Source of the DNA: Symbiodinium natans
Lineage: Eukaryota > Sar > Dinophyceae > Suessiales > Symbiodiniaceae
Direction of reading: 5' to 3'
Assembly (NCBI GenBank): GCA_905221605.1
Contig: CAJNDS010001163.1
Span: forward strand, 1-31,090
DNA: 31,090 nt
A model generated the notes under the pieces. The model had not been told where the DNA came from. It searched no databases and was given only the letters and a program-made list of their open reading frames with translations. The translations under genes and the position numbers were made by a program. This document shows, piece after piece, positions 17,708-25,800 of the stretch; the stretch's first letter is position 1, and each line of letters starts with the position of its first letter.

Positions 17708-18433
17708 TCACTCAGTGGACACATTGGCACATAGCTCCACTGTCTGCGAACAGATGGCCAAAGTGAGGTGGGTCCAGCCAGGGGCATTAAAGCCAATAAC
17801 GTGGCTCTGTATCAATTGTGTGAGAAGCAACAAGGTATGACTACCACGGCCAAAAGAAGTGATAGGGGAATTGTTCACACTCGCAATGACTGTTGCTCTT
17901 GGCGTTAAGACCTGGAGCAATGCATATACCCTACCCCATCCAGTTTTGTGCCCGATTAAAGCCCCGACAACGCTTGAAGACCACTTGGGAGTCAAAGAAA
18001 AGTGCTCTGAAAGTGACTGGGCAAGCGCACGTTCTCCAACGCACGAGATGGCCCGGAGATTTGATGAACTTATTTTCCATTCCATTAGCACGGCAGCGCG
18101 AGGTTGAGTGGCAGCGTCTAGCCTTGCAATGACTTCAATGAGAGTCCATGCAAGTAGGAGTTTTTCCTCATCCAGATCTTCGACGATCTCGTGAATGATC
18201 TGCGGATTACCGAGGGAGACACCTCGATATAAACGATCCTTATGGTACGGGGAAAGGGCTTCGTTCGACTTGCTTTCCTCTAAGAGAGCCACTAGGATCC
18301 CTCCCGCTGCAGCAGGGAGGACTGTGGGCTCGAAGTCAGCTGTGCTGGAGTGACCACCAATGGCTTCATGGTAACGCCAAGCCAGGAGGCGGCGTGTGGC
18401 GGCAAGCATGTTTGGTTGTGCCCGGGCGTTCAC
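17708..18433 (-). CDS. Unidentified helical protein segment
   Basis: A 241-residue minus-strand frame, first ATG at 18409 (MLAATRRLLAWRYHEAIGG). It has long helical, leucine-rich stretches (EEKLLLAWTLIEVIARLDAA; LLLLTQLIQSHVIGF) and charged linkers (EIVEDLDEE), as in alpha-solenoid proteins, but I recognise no family and see no catalytic motif. It is the best-preserved coding block of this gene-like series and lies outside the duplicated block. The sequence just upstream on the minus strand has a stop, so either this is near the true N-terminus or an upstream exon was cut by the duplication. Confidence 0.5.
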   Translation of the reverse strand: MNARAQPNMLAATRRLLAWRYHEAIGGHSSTADFEPTVLPAAAGGILVALLEESKSNEALSPYHKDRLYRGVSLGNPQIIHEIVEDLDEEKLLLAWTLIEVIARLDAATQPRAAVLMEWKISSSNLRAISCVGERALAQSLSEHFSLTPKWSSSVVGALIGHKTGWGRVYALLQVLTPRATVIASVNNSPITSFGRGSHTLLLLTQLIQSHVIGFNAPGWTHLTLAICSQTVELCANVSTE

Positions 18434-18545
18434 AACTGATCTGAGCCAAAGGTGCCGCCATCACGAAAGAGGGAGGGTGGTTGAAATGAACTACACGCAT
18501 CACAACGAGGGGGGTGTTACCCACAATCGCCTACGCGGAACAGCT
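18434..18545. other. Short junction segment before duplicated copy 2
   Basis: Unique sequence between the coding block and copy 2 of the duplication. On the minus strand it contains CTTTGGCTCAG, a weak resemblance to a spliced leader end, which I do not rely on. Confidence 0.3.
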
Positions 18546-18625
18546 TTAGAAAACCATCCCTTCCCTGGTAGTTCAAGAGCCTTACTTTATCTAACTGCAG
18601 AACCGGGCACGCCAAGTTTGCAAGG

Positions 18626-19291
18626 TTAACATGTTGCAGCGCTTCCGACAATCAAAGGCATTGCGCAATGATGGGGTTGTAGACTCTTAGGCAAATAAAG
18701 AAGGGTGTCTGCAATTTGTATCACGCGTCCAAATCCTGCAGCTGGTGCGGTAAGCCATTTCACTCCAAAGAACGCTCCGGCGTGTTCCCCCGTGGGAATC
18801 GCAAAGAAGGGCATTCCCCTCAGACCTTCCAAGAGAAGTCGGAACCAGTGCGAATTAACTGATGCAAGACAAGCCACAGACTGGATAGCCAATTGGCACC
18901 AATGAAGCATGTGCCAATGAAAGTCTAAGCCGCCCGAGACCTGGCCGATTTTTATTTCTTGTCTTATGCTCCAACTAAGCCAAGCCTGGAAGGCATCAGC
19001 GGCATTTTCAGTGCCATGAACACTCTGCAATGGCAGGGCAAGAACAACCTTGATGTTGCAGAGATCCACAAGAAGGCGTTGCGCGACTGACGATGTCAGT
19101 TTTTGCACAGGGTCCTCTCCACCTCCGCAAAGAGGAATTGGAGGGTCATTGCCTAGGACCAGCGTCAAGGCCACCGGGGATAAATCCAAGGACAGAGCTT
19201 GCGGCAGAGCAAGAGTACGGGCGTACTCAAGCTGCCTTGGGTCGCTGTCAAGGCAATCTTCCTCTGTTGACATGCTCAAGTTGGGCCGCAA
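18626..19291 (-). CDS. Unidentified protein segment, duplicated (copy 2)
   Basis: Same 221-residue frame as 15521-16186. The few base differences seen (for example C/T near 19181) are too few to tell whether either copy is under selection. Downstream of this frame the copy is cut off at 18546, so the segment with the QLDKVRL motif loses its end. Confidence 0.45.
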   Translation of the reverse strand: MRPNLSMSTEEDCLDSDPRQLEYARTLALPQALSLDLSPVALTLVLGNDPPIPLCGGGEDPVQKLTSSVAQRLLVDLCNIKVVLALPLQSVHGTENAADAFQAWLSWSIRQEIKIGQVSGGLDFHWHMLHWCQLAIQSVACLASVNSHWFRLLLEGLRGMPFFAIPTGEHAGAFFGVKWLTAPAAGFGRVIQIADTLLYLPKSLQPHHCAMPLIVGSAATC

Positions 19292-19375
19292 GGCAACGAG
19301 TCGTATACTACGCTAGTGTGAGCCAAAAGGCGGCAAGAAGGCGTTACCAATGCAGCAAAGCCAGCCGTCCTAGCA

Positions 19376-19963
19376 TCAAAGTAGGCTGTGGGAGGCGGAG
19401 ACCAATCTAAACAGGTGACCTTCGAAGGTGAGGCACTTGTACTTAAGAAGCACCCTCGCATCCTCATGGAACGCTGTTTGGATTTTGGTGCACGTGTCCG
19501 CAACAAAGCCCTGTTCATCGCAAAGTACGAAAGCCCGACTTTCAAGGTAACCACTCCGTTGCCGCATGTGTTGCACAATTAGTATTTGCAGCATTAGAAC
19601 CGGCAGCATTGGATCGATTGTGAGATTGAGAGGGAGCATCCCATCAGGCGGATTGACAATACAGAGGCGCCTACTAAAGTAAGACCCTACCAGGACCGGA
19701 TGCGCCTCTACCATGTGCTCAAAGGAGGGGAAGGCAACAGCAATAAAGACCGTGCCAACAGGCCAATCAACAAGAAAGCTGACTAGAGGGACAGCAAAAG
19801 TCAGTCCCTGGACAACTACTTGGATTTGCACCAGATTGAGATCAAGTCGGAAGGCCATGTTTTCCAGGAGGAGCGGAAGAAGTTCAGCGCCTAGTTGGGT
19901 AGAGTCGAGGAGGTACCACTCTCCGTGCGTGTAGGGTGAGCAACACATGGTGTACTTGAGCAT
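19376..19963 (-). CDS. Unidentified protein segment, fuller copy
   Basis: A 195-residue minus-strand frame: MLKYTMCCSPYTHGEWYLLD, then the shared hydrophobic segment (LLLENMAFRLDLNLVQIQVV) and FEHMVEAHPVLVGSYFSRRL, then LRQRSG-like sequence and FVADTCTKIQTAFHEDARVL, ending in LVSASHSLL. The 96 bp absent from copy 1 encode the C-terminal part. This probably represents the ancestral reading better than copy 1. Family unknown. Confidence 0.4.
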   Translation of the reverse strand: MLKYTMCCSPYTHGEWYLLDSTQLGAELLPLLLENMAFRLDLNLVQIQVVVQGLTFAVPLVSFLVDWPVGTVFIAVAFPSFEHMVEAHPVLVGSYFSRRLCIVNPPDGMLPLNLTIDPMLPVLMLQILIVQHMRQRSGYLESRAFVLCDEQGFVADTCTKIQTAFHEDARVLLKYKCLTFEGHLFRLVSASHSLL

Positions 19964-20005
19964 ACATCCAAACTCGAGTCCAACTTCAACGAGGACGAAG
20001 GTGGC

Positions 20006-20925
20006 TTTTTTTTTTTTTTTTTCCTCTGGTGCCTCTTTACTACATCAGTAGCACAGTAGGCCGGTCTTGTTGGGCTCGACGAAAAGGGTGAAACAGAGTC
20101 AGCGCACACAACCCGCCAGACACAACACGAAACCACCAAAGAACAGACACCGAAGAAACAAAGCGAGCAATCGCGCTAAACTACTAGATACCCCACGGAC
20201 TCAGTACTCGAGGTCGTCAATGAAGTCCCGGTTCACAAGGAAGCACGGAGCTTGTGGGGGAATCGCAAATTGCGACATTGCCAGATTCTCAAAACCACCA
20301 TCATGTAGCCATTGGTGCGACAGCGGTTATTCAAACCGAGGTCATCAGAAGAGGTTCGGATCACGTACTCGTTGTCAAGAACAGACAACCGACACTCAAT
20401 GGCGAAAGGATGTTGCAAGTCAGACTCCCTAGGGGGGATGAAAGATGTGCAAATGCCCCATGGTGGTCAGCTAGTGGGGACTTCACAGCAAGAACAAACA
20501 AGGCAAGACCGGCCCAGGGCACTCCATGGTGGTCAGCCAATGGAGTAGCTCCGAGCACAGAGTTCACCAGTCAACCTGGCGCACAAGTGCCCACTCGAAG
20601 GCGCCCGCGCACGGCCAGAGGGGGGAACGAGAGTAGCATCAGCTCCCGATTACCTGGCGCACAAGGGCCCACCCTCAGAGGTGCCCGTGCACGGTCAGAG
20701 AGGGGCCGAGAGTAGCAGCAGCTACCGATTCATCGGGGAAAGTCCACGGCGAGTTATCAAACCCTTAACGCCATAGGGGTTTAATGACACGAGGGACCTC
20801 CCAGTCCAGGCATCTCGCACAAGGCCACGCCACATTAGCACTGGCCTGCGCATCGGCACGCATCAGGTCCCTTCACCCAAACCAGCGAGGTACGCCGGTA
20901 AGGAGACTGGAGGGCTCACATCGCA
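20006..20925 (-). repeat. Retroposon-like repeat A, copy 2
   Basis: Begins with 17 T (20006-20022) immediately after the duplicated block, then CCTCTTTACTACATCAGTAG and the same series of blocks as 14186-15025, ending AGGGCTCACATC. The longer T tract fits a minus-strand poly-A tail. It differs from copy 1 by many substitutions and by an internal 78-bp tandem duplication. Confidence 0.65.
20575..20733. repeat. 78-bp tandem duplication within repeat A copy 2
   Basis: CCTGGCGCACAAG starts at 20575 and again at 20653, each followed by a CCCAC block, GCGCCCG(C/T)GCACGG-like sequence, CAGAG(A)GGGG, then GAGAGTAGCA(T/G)CAGCT. Copy 1 of repeat A has only one equivalent unit. Confidence 0.7.
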
Positions 20926-20982
20926 TTGGCCTCTGAGCCCAGCGGCACCCGCGACCCCAGCGCCCCAGCCTGTGCACCCATC

Positions 20983-21440
20983 ATGCAAAGCAACACAGGC
21001 TCTGTCTGTGATCTCATGTGGCGAGCACTTGCAGCGGGCCATCACTTTGGTAAAAATGTCAAACCTCGGCCCTACATGAGCCTGCGTGACTCGCAACACC
21101 TCACAACACACTGCCAGCAGCTTCGGGCATATAAGGCCTATGAGATGTTTTTGAATGGCATACCGAACCAGCTGCAAAACGCGGAGATGCTGATCGGAAT
21201 TGCGGACACGCTACTGCATCTGCCTGAAACGTTTCCGGCGGCGTATTTGAAGGTATATGACCCTATCATCACGCAGTGTCTTAGACTGTCGGGCGCATTG
21301 CAGCATTTCGACCTTGCTGAAATGTTGGAATGCCCGGCTCCGCAGCTGGACAAAGCAAGGCTTTCGGAGTCCCAGTGGGGTATGGCTGTGTCGGACTTGC
21401 CGAGCGCCATCAATGCCAGTTTTCCTCAATGCTCAGCTAC
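20983..21440 (+). pseudogene. Plus-strand relative of the minus-strand unidentified protein
   Basis: From ATG 20983 the frame reads through LMWRALAAGHHFGK, QLRAYKAYEMFLNGIPNQLQ, LIGIADTLLHLPE and LAEMLECPAPQLDKARL. The last two resemble IADTLLYLP and CPVLQLDKVRL of the minus-strand series at 15.3-15.7 kb, in the same order. Protein-like sequence then continues in a different frame (see 21435-21830), so this is either an exon end or a broken copy. It directly follows repeat A copy 2, which may have disrupted its upstream part. Family unknown. Confidence 0.45.
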
Positions 21441-21830
21441 GCTGACCCAGATTATTGGCTGGGTGCACTTCTGCTCGCATTCGAATCCCACCAAAAAGGT
21501 CCCCTGGAGAGAACGGCCGGGCTGCCGCCCATTGTTCTCGGTTTTCCTGAATCTGACAATCAAATTACTGACCTGCAGATCAATGTGCCGCCCGCAGCCA
21601 TGGTGGCCTTCTTCGCTGGCCGCGCTTATCGGTGTCCCAAGTGCCCTACTACCAAATATGTGATGGACGTGCACGGACTGCCACAAGTCACTGGCCAAGC
21701 CTCCCAAGAAGCCCTGCAGGCCTTTTGGCCCATGCTTGATGGGTGTGATGCTGATCCACTTTCCAATGCGCTTCGAAGACGACTGGCAGTCGGAAAGGGG
21801 CTGAGACATCACTTCTCGCAAAGCTGCAAG
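21435..21830 (+). CDS. Continuation of the unidentified plus-strand protein (frame changed)
   Basis: In the next frame: YADPDYWLGALLLAFESHQK, PPAAMVAFFAGRAYRCPKC, MDVHGLPQVTGQASQEALQA and NALRRRLAVGKGL. The Cys pair CPKC is a possible zinc-binding half-site without an evident partner. The frame stays open to 22025, but from ~21830 it becomes His/Arg-rich and looks like a shadow. The change from the preceding segment could be an intron or an indel. Confidence 0.35.
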
Positions 21831-22136
21831 GTCAGTGGTTCGCAGCTCCGAGAAGCGCCAATCATTCACCTGTGCCTTGGGTTCGTCCTCCGCCTCCGAC
21901 ATGTCATCCATCGGGCAGGGAGAGCCTTCGTTGGTTTCGGAAGAGATGCTGACGACCGTCGGCGAGGCTGCCGTAGTGTTCACTTCCACCGGCGCAGCCA
22001 TAGGCGAGGAAAGCAAGCACTCTAGGGGCAACACTCGCCGCAGAAAAACAGCCATTCTGTGAGAGGTGTCTGGCCATTCCAAGTCAAAAACTGAGGGAGT
22101 GATCCGGCCTAAATTCTTGATAGTGCCTTTGTTCAA
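21790..22136 (-). CDS. Uncertain minus-strand ORF fragment
   Basis: From ATG 22136 the minus strand reads MNKGTIKNLGRITPSVFDLE, then an acidic linker (MDDMSEAEDEPKAQ) and LRTTDLAALREVMSQPLSD. The composition is protein-like until ~21790, after which the plus strand looks more like coding. The plus strand here (21835-22062) is open as well, so strand assignment is uncertain. No family recognised. Confidence 0.25.
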
Positions 22137-22476
22137 GTGTCTCTGTGCCCTGCAGCGTGATGCCTGGGAACGTATTCAGGTTGGGCTGGGCAAGCCTGGC
22201 CTTTTCATGTCCGTGTGCTGAGCAGCTGCGGCCCATCCCCGAAATGAGTGGTATGATGCAGCCACTGCTCACTGGGCTGCTGTGAAGAGGCCATGCGAGC
22301 CAAGCGTCCAACCAAGCAGCGACTCAACAGCTATCTCCTCGCCGATACATGCCGCAAGACTGATATTCTTGGTTTGGCAACCCTCGTGGTCTGTCACGGA
22401 TTGGACCGTGCTTGTCTTCTGTGCTCACAGCTGCAGCTGTGAACACCCTTCTTGTGAAAGTTCCTGTCTAAGGACA
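22137..22476 (+). other. Region before the LTR element with short coding-like stretches
   Basis: Two short plus-strand frames look protein-like: LQRDAWERIQVGLGKPGLF (about 22149-22206, preceded by CCCTGCAG, a possible acceptor) and a 49-residue frame from ATG 22293 to the stop at 22440 (MRAKRPTKQRLNSYLLADTC). Neither is recognised. They may be remains of the gene-like sequence interrupted by the LTR element. Confidence 0.25.
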
Positions 22477-22851
22477 TGTTAACTTTGTTGTCCTGCATGC
22501 TGGCTCAGAGTTGTGTGTGTGTAGTTGTAGGAACTCCGTAGTTGTGCCTTGGAGGCTCGACGGGAGTGCTGCTTTAAGTGGGAAAGCCTTTTGAAGTGCT
22601 TGAGTTGTAGGGATGTGTGTCTGGAAGCTGTAGAAGTGTCTGTGCACGTTTTTGCCTGCTTTAGGTGTAGTTGGGTAGGTCCCGAGAACTCCCACTGACG
22701 TTTGAGTTTGTTTTGTGGCTGTGGAGAACACGTGGCAGAGCAGAGTTTTCATCTGTGTGTAAAGAGTTTCACTGACGAAGCCTCCGGCTTATGACTTTGG
22801 CTCAAGTCGTGAGAAAAAGAGGGTTCAGCGCGCTGCTGCTGTGTTTTCACA
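22477..22851 (+). repeat. Candidate 5' LTR of the copia element
   Basis: Starts TGTTAAC at 22477 and ends TTTTCACA at 22851, giving the TG...CA termini and an imperfect short inverted end (TGTTAA / TTCACA) typical of LTRs. It is followed immediately by a candidate primer-binding site and, 43 bases later, the Gag ATG. At 375 bp it is within the usual range for copia LTRs. The 3' LTR is beyond the window, so the call rests on position and termini only. Confidence 0.45.
22783..22806 (+). other. Spliced-leader-like string inside the candidate LTR
   Basis: TCCG at 22783 and TTTGGCTCAAG at 22796-22806 match the beginning and last 11 bases of the dinoflagellate spliced leader (ending ATTTTGGCTCAAG), but the middle does not match and spacing is 2 bases longer. 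It may be a relic from a trans-spliced transcript or chance. Confidence 0.25.
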
Positions 22852-22863
22852 TGGTAGCGGAGC
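22852..22863 (+). promoter_or_regulatory. Candidate tRNA primer-binding site
   Basis: TGGTAGCGGAGC directly after the putative LTR end. TGGTAGC is complementary to a tRNA 3' end ...GCUACCA, as in eukaryotic initiator methionine tRNA, the usual primer of copia elements. The host tRNA sequence is not available to confirm the remaining bases. Confidence 0.45.
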
Positions 22864-22894
22864 ATGTGTAGCACGCTCGTAGAAACTAGAAGCC

Positions 22895-25800
22895 ATGGCT
22901 GACCCCGGGCTGTCGACCCCTGTGCCTGAAGACGAAGACGACGAAGCTTTGTTTGGCCCCGGTGGTGCCCAGGACGGGCAACAACCGGCAACACAACCCC
23001 CTGGAGCTTCTGCTCCAGCGGGAGGACCCGCCACGGTCGTCGGACTTGACCCTCAACTCCAGCAGATGATGGTCCAGATGATGCGGAGTCAGCAAATGAT
23101 GATGCAGAATCAGCAACAGACACTTCAAGTTCTGGTGGCAAAGATGGAGGCCGACGAGAGAAGGAGACGTGAGCAGGAAGCATTGTCTGCAGCTGTGAGC
23201 AACCCATTTGGGGGTGCTTCAAGTGCAGCAGCTGCTGGAAGTCCTACGGCAAAAGCTTCTTCTCCTCCACCGGCGCCATCACAGAACCTGCATGTTGGAA
23301 GTAACCGTGCAGAGAAGTATCTGCCAGCATTGCCGCTCATCGATAATGTTTCGATGGGAAAAGGGCGTGTGAGAGAGCTGGAGGAGTACCATCGGTGGTG
23401 CGAGGTGCTTGCTTCCTGGCTGGCGTTGATAGACGACAACTATGTCAATGAGTTGCGCCAGGCAATGACGCATGACCGTGAAATCAAGCAGTCTGACATG
23501 GCAGTTCCGGTAGCCTCGCGTTCGGCAAGGTTGTTTTACTACCTGCAACAAAGTCTGCAGAAGTTCGAACGTGGGATGGAACTGGTGAGAAGCACGTCGA
23601 TGCGTCAAGGACAAGCTGCTTGTGGTTATGAGGTGATGCGTCAAATGCACCAGACCTTCAGCATTGTCTCTCGCATGGAGGCCATTGCTGTGAGAGATGA
23701 AGCCCTTCGCCTAACTTCGAAGGCGAGTTCGTACAAGCGACCGCTTGACTGCGTCCGCTTCCTTGAGGACGAGCTTGGGAATGTAGACCAGAAGCTGCAT
23801 CGGTTCCCTGAACTGAGGCTTGGAGCATCTGATCGTTCAACCCTTCTTCTTCAATCTGTCAGCCCAGAGTGTAGGCATTACGTTGTCCTGCATGGGAAGT
23901 CTGGGAGCTGGGAGGAACTGGTTGAAAGCATCCGGTTCTACGAGGAGCAAACCCGATTGTGTGATGCTGGTTCGCTGAATGCAGTTGGGGAGCGCGGCCT
24001 CTGCTGGAACTGTGGCAAATCAGGCCATATGAGTTGGCAGTGCCCCGACAAGAGCTCTGGAAAAGGAAAGAAGAGGGATGAACCGAAAGGTGGAAAGCCT
24101 TCTGGTTCCAAGAATCGAGAGAAGAGTCCTAAAGGCAAGGGCAAAGGCAAAGGGAAGACAGACAAAGGAAAGGGTGGAAAGCCCAAGGGGAAGCCCAAGA
24201 ACAAAGGAAAGCCCAAGGGCCGAGCTGTGGAAGACGAGCAGTCTGACCAGGTGATGGCGATGCGGTCTCATCATCTGAGTGGCTTGGGTCCGGGGACAAG
24301 AACTAATGAGCCCAATGAAGCTGAGCCCCCTCGTCTCACCATGACGAACGGAGAGATCGAGAGACTGAACCAGTCATCCTCTAGGAATAGCTCTTTCGCA
24401 TGGCTCATTGATAGTGGAGCCACCTGCCACGTGTTGTCAGAGAGTGCGTTGGGTTTTTACGAAGTCGTCAAGGAGCATTCGGGACCTCTTCCTGTGCTCA
24501 TGAGTGCTAGCGATACGCCCATGGAATGTGTCAAGTTGGTTGACATTCGGGTGAAGTTTGGGAAGTTGGGGCCCGTAGTGCTTCAACAGGTCTTGGTTTG
24601 CAAGATTGGTTTCAACGTAGTCAGTTCTTGGCAAGCATCCCTTTCGGGATGGAGTACCTGGCTCACCTCAGAGCGTGGAGCAAGCTGCTTGGTGAAGCAG
24701 ACGGAACGAGGTTCCTCGATGTGGGTGCCTTTGGTTCGTGAAGCCAGGAGCTGGTGGGCGTTGGCTAAGGAGATTGGCCCTACCAAGGCAAAGCCGAAAG
24801 GAAGAAGAAGCAAAGGGGACTCACCCAAGCCGGGGTGGAGCCCGAACGACGACGCGATGGAAGTGGATAAGGTGCAGAAGAAGGCACCGCCCAACGTAGG
24901 AAGAGCATTGGAGGTGACACCTTTTAAGTTTTTGCTGCGAGCATTTTCAGTGAAGCAACATGTGGGGGAACATGAGCTGCATGAGCATGTTTTTCAGGAG
25001 CGTTTGAGTGGATGTGAGCATGCTGCAGTTGCAAAAGTAGGAGTAGACCTGGAAACCCCACCCTCTGCATGTTGTGCTGAAGCTTCATGTTCCGCCGCAG
25101 CTGTTTTGCTTAAGTCTGCAAGCAACACGTCTTTGGAGAAGCAAACCAGTAGGGACACACGCTGTGGAGACAAGGGTTTTGAGTGCGTAGGGGTAGGGCC
25201 TGTGCCGCTCCAGCCTCAGAGTGTTTGCATTAGGAGTAGGAGTGCCTTGCGTGTAGGACGTAGGAGTGACTTGCACCCCAGCGCTTGTGTGCCTGAGTGT
25301 TTGTTGGGACAGAGTGAAGAGAGGAAGTGTGCCTTTCGGAGCTTGTGTTGGCCAGGAGTGTTTCTGAAAGCATTGCTGGTGTTGTGTGCTCTAGGAGTGT
25401 TTTGCTCAAAGCCTGGAGCCTTTGTAAGGGACCTTGGAAAGGATGGAGCTTCCGGAAGCCTCGCCTCCGCTCTGTCTTGTGAACTCCCAAAGTGGGAGTG
25501 TGGCCCAGGTGGAAGCCTTTTCGACGAGCATGATTGCTCGTCTTGCGCACCGTTTCGAGGAGGAAGGTCAGCTGTCTATTTCGAGGCAGCTTCTCCAAAA
25601 CATCGACCTTTTTACCTCGACCCCTGGCTCGGTCGAACGGCTGTTGGGGATTCCAGCCTGCCTTGGGGAGTTGGAGACACAGGAGTTGGTGATCAATACA
25701 AGCGGCATTGCGGTGAAGCAACCTATGCTCATTGCCGAGCTGCGAGCCATTGCTGCTCCGACGGTGGACCAGTCGGTTTTGACGGACACCCTCGTCGAAG

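Larger units (their letters stand above)
18546..20005 (-). repeat. Segmental duplication, copy 2 (fuller copy)
   Basis: Contains the 96 bp (19395-19490), the single base near 19582 and the 32 bp (19903-19934) missing in copy 1. The 32-bp gap lies between two GTAG tetramers, consistent with a deletion in copy 1 by short-repeat slippage. It ends exactly where a 17-T run begins at 20006. Confidence 0.95.

Noticed and set aside
18436-18455. Minus-strand CTTTGGCTCAG near the start of the 17708-18433 coding block as a spliced-leader relic
   Set aside because: Only TTTGGCTCA matches and the rest does not; a 9-base match is expected by chance at this window size with reasonable probability.
21426-21790. 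Distal half of the minus-strand 236-residue frame
   Set aside because: The plus strand is more protein-like over this part, so only the 21790-22136 portion was kept, at low confidence.
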